Shown here in pieces: positions 46,451 through 56,576 of a DNA stretch of 64,000 nucleotides. The first letter of the stretch is position 1; every line of letters starts with the position of its first letter. The notes beneath the pieces are model-generated. The model searched no databases, had not been told where the DNA came from, and worked only from the letters and a program-made list of their open reading frames with translations. Source of the stretch: Romanomermis culicivorax (taxonomy: Eukaryota > Nematoda > Enoplea > Mermithida > Mermithidae); the NCBI GenBank assembly GCA_963922205.1, contig CAWUHX010000068.1:806001-870000 (forward strand), read 5' to 3'. The position numbers were made by a program, and so were the translations under genes.

Positions 46451-47475
46451 ATATCCGAAGCAGTTTAAGCAAAAAAGTTCCAATACATTACCGTTCAAAA
46501 ATTGATGATCCTACTTTCTGTTATAAAATACGTTCAAAACGAGACTTGGTTGAATATTCAATGTGACGACGTCAAATTTGATCAAATCATACACGTAAGA
46601 AAATAATTTTTTGTGAAAAAAAGAGGTGTTGACATTGAAAACTGGGCGTTCGCGTTGAATCTCCGAAAATGATTGATGCCGAAGTATTTGAACTCTATTT
46701 TTATTGTACAATGAACCAGTCCGCGACCGTAGTGAAATATTTTCACAAAAAATCGGACCAATATGTATATAGTAATTATCGATCTACGATTTGAAGAAAT
46801 ATCAAACAATAAAGGGCGTGTACTTGAATAAGTTGTGATGCCAAATTAACGAGTTATGAATCTCCAAATAGTATGAAGAAAAAAGAAGTGGGCAGGTAGT
46901 TTTGTGCAGATGAAGTTTGATGTTTTCCCGAATTTTTGCTTTATTCGCACGCTATCAACCTATAATTTTAGCACCCCTTCAACTGTAAGTAATTAATTGC
47001 AAAAGATTATTTCTGTGCAGAATTAGTTCGATTTGTCTTTAAGCCGGAGACGAAAGCTGGAAATTTTTCCTCTAAAAAGAGGATTTGGGAGAAATATAGT
47101 TCATGAGTTTTTATTCCACGAAGTGTACTACATCAAAGTCCTCGGTCTTCGATATCGATATCACAGTAGAAAGAAAAAGCACAATATAAGATCACAAGTA
47201 TTTTAGAAATGAAATTGGAATCAGGTTATAGAAACTTTCGAGGCGCTAAAGGTGTTGGTATTTACTGGCCTCAAAGATTTGACACCTAAGTCATATTTCT
47301 TATTTCATATCCAGAGCAATTTCCACAGTCTTAAAATGATTGAAAAGAGTCTGTATCATGAAGGAAAAATTATTTTGTAGAGCTAACGAGCCTTCCATAA
47401 TTTTGGATAAAAGTTTGGCTACGACCTCGCTGCATCGATCATTTGGAAATGAATGGAGTATAGTCTTTCTTGAAC
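46451..47475. other. Gene-free region with dispersed repeat fragment
   Basis: No gene is supported. 47390-47465 repeats words found at 4612-4690 (CCTTCCATAATTTTGG and CTCGCTGCATCGATCATTT). Confidence 0.45.
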
Positions 47476-47995
47476 CACCAAAAAGATTATCATTCTAGGG
47501 AGGAAGATTGGGATATTCTCTTACTCCTATCGCCTGAACCAGTGTGAATATTATCTGTGATTTTAAACTTCCACTCTCCGATCCAATAAAGAGATTATCG
47601 TCTGTGATTCTACTCCTGAACCGGCAAAAATACTATCATTCTGAGAGAGAATGGTTCTATCACTCTAACCTCTCTGGATTAGTACTAAGATCATCATTCT
47701 AAAGTTGTATCTATGATTTTCTTATTCTTTCTTTCTAAATCAGTACGAATATTACGATTCTAGACGAAGAATAGGACATTCTCTCACTCCTCCCCCCCTG
47801 AATCAGTAGAATGTGGTCGATCTACATAAAAAATTTGTAATTCTGTAAGTCCTCAATTCTAAAATTAGAGATAATGTTAATATGGAGGAAGAGTTTACGA
47901 TTCTGAACTTCTCCCTTATGAATTAGGATTACCATCTCCTAGGGGAAGAATCTGTGTTTTTCTTACTCTTCCCACTAGAACAAAAAGTAAGATTA
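47476..47995. repeat. Degenerate tandem array abutting a 3' gene end
   Basis: About six irregular units of roughly 60-100 bp, each with AGATTATCATTCTA, GAGGAAGA and TTCTCTTACTCCT words followed by CCTGAA(C/T)CAGT. Unit similarity carries on into the last codons of the minus-strand ORF ending at 47996. Confidence 0.6.
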
Positions 47996-48850
47996 TCATT
48001 CTACAGGAAAAGAGAATTCCTTGATTCTTCCTCTTGACTCTGACGACGAAAAAAACTCCTTGGCGAAAGCGGCCGCTTTTTTCGATCGTTTATCATTCAA
48101 ATCATTCAACAATTCGTCCAGTTCTAAAAGTTGCCGTTTGTCGGCCGCTTTGGGATCAAAGTTGTCGTCCCAAAGTCCGTCGCGATCCTTAACCAACAAA
48201 GAACAACAAAATCTATTTTGATCATTTTTTGACGACGAAAATTTTGTTATACGACAATTTTGTTTTTGTTGTTGTTGTTTCGAATTCGTTAATTGCGAAA
48301 TATCGACCGGTAGAACGAAATCTTTAAATTCGACCACCGGGGTCTGATTTCGGCTATTTTCTGCCGTATGGAATGCTGCACAATCGTCAACCAACATGTG
48401 GCTCAAATTGGTCAAAAATTCTACGGCCATCGACGAATTTTTCCTATTACAAATGGCCAATGCCGTTTTTTCTAGAATATCGGGATCGGGCGATTTCGAA
48501 TTGATTATATGCAAAGAATCCACATCGTCCGATAAGGGTAAGGGGATTTTTGTAATTTTAACATCGTCGCTATCATTATCGGAATCCAAAATTCTATTCG
48601 AGGATGTCGTCCGTCGGACGGATACCAATTCGTACTCCTTCCAAGAATTAGAGAACTTTTTCGCCACTTCGGTTACGACGCGATTCGGGCTTTCGGTTAC
48701 TGTAGTCGTAATTATGACGCCTTCTTTTTCATTTTTCATTCCGATCAAAGTGTTGGGTTGATTTTCGACAATCAAAAATGGATTGTCCATTTTTGCGATT
48801 GTGGTCTTTGTATCGTCGTCGACAAATTTTAAACAAAAATTCCTTTTCAC
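47996..48850 (-). CDS. Hydrophilic orphan protein or terminal exon (264-284 aa)
   Basis: The frame is open from 48964 down to the stop at 47996. Candidate starts are ATGs at 48964, 48946 and 48790; the last (MDNPFLIVENQPNTL...) has coding-like composition from its first codon. An acceptor TTTATCGCAG ends at 48851, so the segment may be an exon starting at 48850 in phase 0 (VKRNFCLKFVDDDTKTTIAK). The protein is rich in Ser, Asp and Lys, with an acidic stretch ILDSDNDSDDVKITK, a QQQQ run, and a C-terminal charged helix ELDELLNDLNDKRSKKAAAF. No membrane segment. No family recognised; it looks intracellular. In phase it can be joined to the ORF at 52433-51798, giving 496 residues. Confidence 0.6.
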   Translation of the reverse strand: MKRNFCLKFVDDDTKTTIAKMDNPFLIVENQPNTLIGMKNEKEGVIITTTVTESPNRVVTEVAKKFSNSWKEYELVSVRRTTSSNRILDSDNDSDDVKITKIPLPLSDDVDSLHIINSKSPDPDILEKTALAICNRKNSSMAVEFLTNLSHMLVDDCAAFHTAENSRNQTPVVEFKDFVLPVDISQLTNSKQQQQKQNCRITKFSSSKNDQNRFCCSLLVKDRDGLWDDNFDPKAADKRQLLELDELLNDLNDKRSKKAAAFAKEFFSSSESRGRIKEFSFPVE

Positions 48851-49558
48851 CTGCGATAAAAGCAGATAACGTACGAAAAATATACGAAACGAAAACAATC
48901 TGGTTTTCACAGTCGAGCATAACCCGAGGGCTATAGTTTTTTCCATATGTACTGAAAAAGACACCCCGCGGTTTATTATTCCCTATGTTGAAAGTTCACA
49001 TATGAAGAAAAATTATTCCACATTAATATGGATTATTGCAGTTCATTTTGGTATAAATTTTATTTTGGGACAACAGATCTGGAATTTTGGTTTTTAATGT
49101 TTTGATTATCTTTCAACTTGGGTGGTCTGATTGAAATATTCAACAGACTATCAGGTGATCAGTATCAGGATGAGGATCAGGATCGACATGTGGAGTTGGG
49201 GGAATTAAACATCACGATAAAAGTGTTTGACCTCACCCTGATAGATGTTTGAACTATCGAATCGAGAATGAGATATTTGTCCAGAAACGCTTAAAAGTGA
49301 GCCTCACTCGATGGATTCCGCTGAAATCTATCCAAAAACATAGAGCTAGAGATCATCCAAGTTTGATTAAAATTTGGTGTTGACTGCACCTCCGATTTTC
49401 CATGCTGACGACGTATGATCAGGATAACTGGGATTCCAATTTTTTGAAAAAATCATCAATAAATTTCTAGTTAGTTAGATTTGATCAGAAGGATAAGTGA
49501 TCTTATTCATGAGTTGACAAATCAGAAAAATCCCCAATGAAGAAAAAAAATATCTCGA

Positions 49559-49790
49559 TTAGCAACTTAAGTCTGTTTTCTTGGAATCCATCTCAATAAT
49601 GAAAGCTGGAAAAGAATTTTTGTACTTTTCCTGCTGTTGTTCCGTAGGCGCTTTGGAAATTTTCATACAACAAAAACTTAGGTAATCGAAAAAAGGGTTC
49701 CTACTCATCAAATTTGATGAAACCTGCTGGTCATCCTCCAAATTTTTTGCTACTTTTTTCTTTATTCTCTCATCTTTTTCGACCACTATT
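49559..49790 (-). CDS. Terminal-exon-like segment with possible BESS-like motif
   Basis: On the minus strand a frame is open from about 49790 (after TGTGAATAG) to a stop at 49559. It reads VEKDERIKKKVAKNLEDDQQ, then VSSNLMSRNPFFDYLSFCCM and KISKAPTEQQQEKYKNSFPA followed by FIIEMDSKKTDLSC. The pattern FFDYLS..., then charged KAPTEQQQEKYK, then a hydrophobic FPAFIIEM resembles the short BESS-type interaction motif that often accompanies MADF DNA-binding domains; this is a guess from spacing. It lies between the two longer minus-strand ORFs but enters in phase 1, so it does not fit their simplest joining. Confidence 0.3.
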
Positions 49791-50024
49791 CACATTATGT
49801 TGTTTATTTATGCTTCTTCTCATCTATAGTACTTTTCCAGCCGCTATCATTTTCTCAGTTTTCGACATTTTTAACTCATACATCTATCTTCTTTTTAGCT
49901 TTTAAAGTTAGCCTGATTAGTATATTCGTCAGTTGTATGGTGAAACCTTTTTTTTCAATTTTACATTCGCTGGCCTACAGGTATTTCTTCTTTTTATATT
50001 ACTTTTGTCTTTTTGCTTCTATTA

Positions 50025-50253
50025 TGCAGTCTGTTTTTATTTGTAAATTGAAAAATAAAAATCAGTTGTCGCCAAAATCGTTTAAATAAAGCTTTCACAG
50101 TAAGACTTTTTATACAAAAAATTATTAAAAGTAAATTATGTTCACAAATACCATGCTGCATGCGGTTTAGCAGGAAAACGTATGAAAAGTATAAAAAAAT
50201 ACTTGCTTTTAACCGTTATTATTTAGAAGCATGTCATGAAAAACAGACTATAG
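50025..50253. repeat. CTATAG-ended MITE copy (family M1)
   Basis: About 229 bp, left GCAGTCTGTTTTTATTTGTA, right TTTAGAAGCATGTCATGAAA then AACAGACTATAG. Interior AAAATCGTTTAAATAAAGCT parallels AAAATCCTTTACATAAAGCT in the 1928 copy. Confidence 0.6.
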
Positions 50254-50389
50254 TTTCAGTTTTTATTTTGGTCGTAGATTTTTCGTGACTTACCTTTCTA
50301 ATTTTCTGATTATCATTTTTTCTTGATTTTGTATTTATCTAAATTCTTGTTTTCTGAATCTTTTGCTGTTTACAGGAGTCGTTGCTGAC

Positions 50390-50660
50390 ATACTTGTAAG
50401 AGGTCCGACCAGTTGGGCGGTGAACTTGAAATTCTGGGGTGGGGTTTCAAGACTTCCAAAATTTTGGGGGAGGGTCGAAAAAATCCCAAAAAATCGAAAA
50501 AATTTCGAAAATTTTCCAGAAAAGGCCAAGAAAGTCATTTTTTCCAATTTGTACCTATTTTTCCGCGTTTGGGGTGTTTTGAGTATAGGGTTGATCGAAT
50601 TGGGGGGGGGCGACATTTTGATATAGGGCTCGACTAAGTTGGGGTGGGGGTCATATATGA
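50390..50660 (-). repeat. G/C-run repeat (family G), third copy
   Basis: Carries CTTGTAAGAGGTCCGACCAG, CCAAAATTTTGGGGGAGGGT, a long AAAAATTTCGAAAATTTTCC tract and ATTGGGGGGGGGCGAC, in the order of the 10083-10270 copy. Open frames on both strands are repeat shadows. Confidence 0.6.
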
Positions 50661-51159
50661 ACAGCATAGAATTCTGTTGCGGGTCAGGCAGGACAAGGGG
50701 GTGGAATACATTTTTTCATTCTTGATAACGAAAAGAAAGGTCTTGTGACATCTAAGCAGCATATTCTTCAACCTATATGAGCCAGATGTGTGAAAATATT
50801 TGCTTAAACTACACTTTTCTAACTTTTAATGTTACTTTTTTTGGAATCAAGTACGCTTTGTTTAGAAAAATTGTTAAACTACAGCATTATTCCCGCTTTT
50901 ATGGCAACTTTTTCTTCTCTCTTGCTCATTTTCCTTCGTCAGCTTCTTGATCATTGCAAGGGGAAGTTAAATCTACTGGGGGTCAATCAAAGTCTACTAG
51001 GGGTCAAAACCCCCTCAAACCCCCCACGTGCATGTATGGTGGGGTTCCCCCAACCTCCCAATTACAGGTAGGGTTGCGACCCAACCAAGAAAGCCTACGT
51101 GGCCAAGTTGGCTTATAAAAAGGCGTGCTTTATGTTTTCATGGCGTTTATGGCGTTCAA

Positions 51160-51713
51160 CTTAATTTTGATTTTTAATTGATTTTCAGAATGAAATTCTG
51201 ATTTTTAATTTCAAAAATTAAATTTTTCGTCTTCAAATTGATTTTCAGGCTCAAATTATGATTTCTGAGAACCAAATTTTGATTTTTAATTGGTTTTTTG
51301 AGGCTCAAATTTTGTTGTTTTTTTTAATTTTGGAGATGAAATTGCGATTTTGCATTCTGAAAATCAAGTTCTGATCTTAAACTTGAGTCTCAGGATCAAA
51401 GTTTCATTTTTTATTGATTTTCAGGACCAAGTATTGATTTTTGACATCTAGGATCAAACTCTATTTTTTTCTGAAAATCAAATTTTGATCTTCAAGTTGA
51501 ATTTGAGAATTAAATCTTGATTTTAAAACAATTTTCAGGCTCATATTTTATTTTTTGATTGTTATGATCAAATTTTGATGTCTGATTTACAGAATCAAAT
51601 TTTAAATTTTAATGTGATTTTCAGAATCAAATATTGATTTTCAGAATAAATTTTATGATCAAATTTTAATTTTTGATTTTAAGATTTAAAATTTTGATCT
51701 GATCCTCGAATTT
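51160..51713. repeat. Degenerate TTGATTTTCAG tandem array
   Basis: Roughly ten irregular units of 45-60 bp built on CAAATTTTGATTTTTAATTG followed by ATTTTCAGG. On the plus strand most units contain a TTTTCAG word, the nematode splice-acceptor consensus. The array stops right at the stop codon of the minus-strand ORF at 51714. Confidence 0.6.
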
Positions 51714-52433
51714 TTAGCAAAAAACTCTAACAAATCCACAGCCTTTTCTTCTTTTCTCAACGATTATCTCAGTTCCTTCTACTTTTTTCATACTAACCTC
51801 TTCAAGTTCTATCTCGTTTTTCTGCAAAGCTTCGATGACCTCTAAAAAATCGGCCGATTTCACAGACGACGTCGATTTCAAACTTTTGCTCGAAGCTGGC
51901 GTTCCCGATTTTGAATCTTTCATCTGTACAGATTTTTCAGCATACACTAATTTCGCTCGTTTTTCAAAATGATCTTGTATTGCTTCATTTTTTGGCGGAA
52001 TTTTTTTGTTGTTGTTCAAATTCACGCTATCAATATCACGTGGCGTTCTATACCTATTGAAATTGAAACAATTTTGATCATCGGCGTCAATGTACGGTAA
52101 ATCCGATAATAGCATTCCGTCGTCGATCAATTGCAGAGATTGTTTCCTCTTTTCCTTTCCGTCGTCCCCGATCGGAATCACGCACAATCCGCTGTGACAT
52201 CTAGTAAGAACATTCTTCTTGCCCTTCTGTGGAAGAATGTCAGAATCTTTAGAACGACTATTTTTCGACGACCAAGATACTTTTTTCTTATTAGTTTTCT
52301 TTCCATTACCACTCTCCTCAGTTTTGGATTCTTGATCGCAATTGGAGAAGCAAGAAAATAGAATGTGGTGCATTAGCAACGTTAAGAGCAAATTAAGCAA
52401 CGACGAAGTTCTTCTGAGCCGGCAACGGCCCAT
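51714..52433 (-). CDS. Orphan Lys/Ser-rich protein with hydrophobic N-terminus (239 aa, or exon of a longer protein)
   Basis: ATG at 52433, stop at 51714. Residues 1-9 are basic (MGRCRLRRT), followed by a hydrophobic segment about 10-29 (SSLLNLLLTLLMHHILFSCF), so a signal peptide or membrane anchor is plausible. The rest is hydrophilic: KKTNKKKVSW, a PIGDDGKEKRKQ stretch, an acidic LPYIDADDQN region, a Ser-rich SKSLKSTSSVKS tract and a helix FLEVIEALQKNEIELEE. A GTTAGT donor after GAG (exon end 51798, phase 0) would skip the last 27 codons and lead in frame to 48850-47996. GTTAGT is also the donor used by claudin-like exon 1a. Family not recognised. Confidence 0.6.
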   Translation of the reverse strand: MGRCRLRRTSSLLNLLLTLLMHHILFSCFSNCDQESKTEESGNGKKTNKKKVSWSSKNSRSKDSDILPQKGKKNVLTRCHSGLCVIPIGDDGKEKRKQSLQLIDDGMLLSDLPYIDADDQNCFNFNRYRTPRDIDSVNLNNNKKIPPKNEAIQDHFEKRAKLVYAEKSVQMKDSKSGTPASSKSLKSTSSVKSADFLEVIEALQKNEIELEEVSMKKVEGTEIIVEKRRKGCGFVRVFC

Positions 52434-52739
52434 TTTTTTGATCCTAGAAACATGAAAAGCAAACGTGAAAGATCTAGAAGAGAAAATCTTGATGCAGAAT
52501 CCCTAGCTGTCGCCATGACGAAAAATTTTTTTACGCTAGTGGCAAAAATGGTAATGAAGCAAAGTTTTGTATAGAGCAGCAAAAGAATTGATAGGGAAAG
52601 ACAATGGGTATAAATTTCAGCTGTCGGATATGATATTTCAGCTGAATTATAAATGTAAGCCTAGAACTGTTCTTTCCATAAAAAGCTATTAGGACTGGAA
52701 AGAAGGGAAAATTAATACCCGTCTGGGACTTGTAAGATT

Positions 52740-53196
52740 GGATAGGAAAAAAGTAGCCCATTTATTCTAAATCCTCGTGGATTAACATATGTACAAGCTC
52801 GAGAAAATGATGCAAATTTTGGCCGAAGAATGGTCACTCTCAGAAAAGTAGAATCTTCTGCATTTCTAATGCAAAAACTAGAAATTAGCTCATTGCCGCG
52901 TGCTATGATATATCGAAACGCCGTCTTGGAACTATTGTTTATCATTTTTGACACATTTTAAATTCGATTTGCAAGCTTTACGTAATGTTGAGCTATAATG
53001 TGGAATGGATATAGAGAATTGTTTGGCAAAAGTAGTTCCCAAATACCGCAAGGAAGTATAAGCTCTTAAGCGAAGATTGAGAGCTTGGAATAAGAAAGTT
53101 GCAGCGCAGAAAGCTCTAGTTGGCAAAGTTCCAAAGCAATACTATTCTACGCTGCAATTCCGGACGATCAAGATTGATGACCTTTTCCATTTTTAA
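52740..53196 (+). pseudogene. Decayed ORF relic, unknown origin
   Basis: The plus strand reads in broken frames: an early part with NPRGLTYVQARENDANFGRR then MVTLRKVESSAFLMQKLEIS and YRNAVLELLFIIFDTF, and after a frame change IENCLAKVVPKYRKEV, a stop (TAA), ALKRRLRAWNKKVAAQKALV and GKVPKQYYSTLQFRTIKIDD then LFHF before the final stop. The text is far more protein-like than its surroundings and has a coiled-coil flavour, yet it carries several stops and one shift. Minus-strand open frames here are its shadows. Possibly a transposon remnant. Confidence 0.35.
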
Positions 53197-54150
53197 TCCG
53201 GTCTTTTCCCGAACCAGCTGAAAATATGTGCAAAATTTTATATATTAGAATATTTGGCGGAAAACAAGGTTACTTTATAATCGACAAAAATTGTCTAATG
53301 TAATCAAAAGCAGATCCTATTCATAATGAAACAGTTCGAATGACATAAAAATTAATGATCCGAAACATAATTTGACAATTCTGAAGCAACTGTAATTTTG
53401 TAATGTCCTTGATTTCAACATGCTTATAGTATTTATCCTTATTTTTGAATCCTAGATTCCATCACTGTATGATCCTCTTGAAATATCACTTGAGATTATG
53501 TAAAAAAATAAAAATAAATGAAAAACATAATCCCGAAGTTCGTTCAGATATCTCTGAATGATTGAACATTTTTTACGATGTGAAATTTCCATCTATTGGG
53601 TTTGGAAGAAGGTGAAAAATGGCATTTTTAAAATTCAAATTTAGTAAGAACGGCCCGTTTTCTCGTTGGCCGACTACAGGCCGATTGTAATAATTGGAGA
53701 CTAAACGCCAGTTATAATCCGGTATTCCTTATTACAGCCGGCATTACCGGATTCCGGAAAGTGGATAAAACAATCGGTATTCTGGTCAGCCGATTAAAGC
53801 CAGATTATAGAAATCGGCGATTCAAATAATCGGAGTTGTCAATCTTCCCCACTCCAGGTTTTAAAAGTCGAATATATTCGTTTTCTGCGATTGCTTATTC
53901 GGTTTGTAGTTGTGTGCCAATAGATATTGTTGATTTTTTGAACGATTCAAACGAGGATGAAGCAGAAAAGCAAGCACAGGTTCCACGATTCCTGGATACA
54001 TCTAATTCCATGGAAACATATTCGAATAAAAAGTTATGGTAACGCTATAAACTAAGCAAGGATAGTACAAGAGAGCTAAATCCCATTTAATTTAAAATGA
54101 TAACCAAAAACCAATGAAGGGGGTTCGATTTGATACACAAATTTCACTTA

Positions 54151-54398
54151 CAGTGTTTTTTTTTATAAAATGCTTCGAAGAGAAAAGTGACACAAATCAG
54201 TACTGTCGTCGAAATCGTTTACATAGAGCTCTTTCTGTAAAATGTTTTGCTCTAAAAATTTTTAAAGATTAGGTCACTAAGCTCACAAGTTTCCTGTCCT
54301 ATACGATATATTGTTCATCAGAAAATCGTGAAAATCTGAAATACTACTTGCTTTCCACTTTCATTATTTAGAAGCGTTTCGAGAAAAACAGACTATAG
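54151..54398. repeat. CTATAG-ended MITE copy (family M1), nested
   Basis: About 248 bp, close relative of 23328-23579: CACAAATCAGTACTGTCGTC and CTACTTGCTTTCCACTTTCA occur in both. Right end GAGAAAAACAGACTATAG; the left terminus is worn (CAGTGTTTTTTTTTATAAAA then TGCTTCG). Confidence 0.75.
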
Positions 54399-54404
54399 TT
54401 TAGA

Positions 54405-54665
54405 ACTTTATTCTGTAAAAACGCTTAAAAGCCAAAATCATAGAGAAAACATCATATTTGTCTGCCATCAATTTGGACAGAACTGCACGTATACCTGAGT
54501 TACTCGATAAATTTTGACAACTTAACCAAGTAATCAAAGGAAATTTTCAGCTGTTCGCTAACGAAAAAATTTCTCTTTTGATTACAGTAATAAGCTTGCT
54601 CTTTTTTCGTACTAGACTTACCTCCGCAGGATTGTTGCATCGATCATTCCAAAACATACGTTTGA
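54405..54665 (-). repeat. Dispersed repeat family M2, nested copy
   Basis: Shares GAGAAAACATCATATTTGTC and TTTTGATTACAGTAAT words with 45000-45345, and ends in TTGCATCGATCATTCC as in the other family members. Confidence 0.5.
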
Positions 54666-54675
54666 TTGAGGAGAA

Positions 54676-55040
54676 ATGCCATAGGAACCCCCCCCCCAGA
54701 AATCTTCAGCAATATGGCTCGCCATATAGTTATACCAATGGTATGGCTTGTGAAAAGAGGGACCGCCATACGTTTGGTCGGAAAGAAAACTGAAAAATGT
54801 CAATTTTTCAATTTAAAAAACGATCAAAAATTTAAATTTTCTTAGCCCTTTGCGCCATAAATACAGTTTTGCACAGTATTTTAGACAAAAATTACAATTT
54901 TTTAAACCATGTGACTTTTTCGATAAAAAATGCGAAACATTCTTCTTCTAGAAACCTCTCAAATTCTAGGCAATCAATGAACCTTTGCTCCAAAAAAGTC
55001 GTTTAATCTTCCCAAACCTGGAGCACCGTTACGTTTAATA
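54676..55040. repeat. Dispersed repeat with C/G runs, copy 2
   Basis: Diverged copy of 7516-7925, with matching words in the same order: CCCCCCAGAAATCTT, ATATGGCTCGCCATAT, TTTGGTCGGAAAG, CTGAAAAATGTCAATTTTTC, CTTTGCGCCATAAATACA, and CCAAAAAAGTCGTTTAATCT near the end. Confidence 0.6.
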
Positions 55041-55392
55041 TATGGAGTATAATTAAAACGACTTAAATCAGAAGTATCTTTCCCATTTTTTCGATGTGAC
55101 CATCACAGAAATAAAAATTCAATAAAAATAAGTTGTTTTGTAGGAAAAGTTGGAAACGTATTTTTCTTGTACAAAATCTAGCACAATTTGCATGAGTAGA
55201 GCATTTAATCGTCTATTGTATAATTTTAATCCTCGGTTACATGTTAAATTAGCGACTAAGTAACCGTCCTTTAATCGGCCGACGAGCGTACCGATTATTT
55301 TAACTGCCGATTATATTTCAATCGACGATTTTATAATTGGCGATTAAACGTAATCGAGGATTATTATAATCGGCCAACCAGCGTACCGCCCT

Positions 55393-56453
55393 TAATACAC
55401 AGTGCTCAAAAGTACAGTAAACGAAACGCATAAAATTCAGATTTCTCACAGGCTAACGCAAAAAGTTCATTGCGAAACCATTAAAAATTCACATGCATTA
55501 TTCTACACACTGGCGATAACAAATTGTGAATTTCGAAGAAATTACTCCTGAAATTAGCAATTTGGAAAGAACGCTGAATAAAATCGTTATCCGTAGCGGC
55601 TTTGGTTTAGATAAAACTGCAGTTGTGAAACCGAAGATTCATATTTTGTTCATGTAATTTTGATAGTTCAAATACTTTTGTATAGTAAGATTAGCATTTA
55701 TTTTACTGATTTTCTGACATCAAAGCTAAGATTGTAACCGAAAAACCATAGTAGAACTAGTTTGTTAATTTTTTAGATGAAATTCAGAATCCAAACAGAT
55801 GTGCAGGCAGTCTCGGACACTTTTTACAAAGTGACAATCCGCAACTTGAGAAAAAAAAACTTTTACTGGTTTTTCTACTGCAAAGACATTCATGTGCATT
55901 CTAACCGACGTGAGTTTTGGCAATGTCTTCAAGTCTAAGTTCGTATTTACATGTTATATTGCATTCGATATCTTATAGGCATGCATGTAATGTTACACTA
56001 TTTGTCCATAGGCCATATTTACACTAAAATTTACATAAATGTGGTCTATATGGATAAGCTTGCCTACAGAAGATAAGATCTCGGCAAAGGGGAAAGTTTA
56101 CAAGACGCTAAGACATGCATTGGACAGATGATTGTGAGCACTATCTCAAATAATCTATGAAATACACAGTCCTGAACTCTAGTAAAGTTCAAAAGCTCAC
56201 ATATGAAAAATTATGCGAGATCAGATTGTTTTCACGTGAGAAACTCTTCTTATGTCAGTGAGCTCATCGAACGTGATAGTTTTCCACTTGTCCATTATTT
56301 GTTATAGTTCCCTAAATCAGACTTAGGCAAGCTTTCGATTGCATAGCACATTTATGCAAACAGAAAGTCTGAGGCAAAAATGGTCAGCGTAACATTACTC
56401 GGGTAGCTGTGAGCTCTCGAATGCAATACAGTACGAAGGATTTCATAATTTAC
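55393..56453. other. Gene-free region
   Basis: No exon recognised. A short word set near 56010 (CCATAGGCCATATTTACACT then AAAATTTACATAAATGTGG) recurs in diverged form near 6929, 14755 and 63236 (inverted in the last two), so it is a fragment of a dispersed repeat. Confidence 0.4.
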
Positions 56454-56576
56454 ATTTTGAGATGAGGACGCAGACTTTGCAGCGTTATGACCTCTGTCAT
56501 GTTTGAATTGTAAACTTTGTCTCCAGCTACGCCCTCCCATTGAGAGAACCACAAACGTCGGTTTCGTCGGAATCAC
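56454..56576 (-). CDS. Isolated internal-exon-like segment
   Basis: On the minus strand, acceptor ATCTTTTCTGCAG is followed by 123 bases open in phase 0 (VIPTKPTFVVLSMGGRSWRQ then SLQFKHDRGHNAAKSASSSQ and N) and a GTAAAT donor. No neighbouring exon was found and no family recognised, so it may be chance. Confidence 0.2.

Larger units (their letters stand above)
53648..55392. mobile_element. 1.75-kb element with long imperfect inverted ends, nested inserts
   Basis: Left end GAACGGCCCGTTTTCTCGTT then GGCCGACTACAGGCCG; the inverted right end reads AGGGCGGTACGCTGGTTGGC then CGATTATAATAATCC. About 150 bp at each end share words built on GCCGATTATAATAATCGG. Both flanks carry TAA, a 3-bp duplication typical of PIF/Harbinger elements. 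A short frame at 53859-54042, after CACTCCAG, includes IDIVDFLNDSNEDEAEKQAQ and could be a worn N-terminal exon. Inside sit an M1 copy (54151-54398), an M2 copy (54405-54665) and the 54676-55040 repeat. Confidence 0.5.

Noticed and set aside
48021-48761. Plus-strand frames of 66 and 121 codons
   Set aside because: Antisense to the long minus-strand ORF, which has the better composition and length.
50335-50667. 110-codon minus-strand frame and plus-strand frames over it
   Set aside because: Shadow of the third family G repeat copy.
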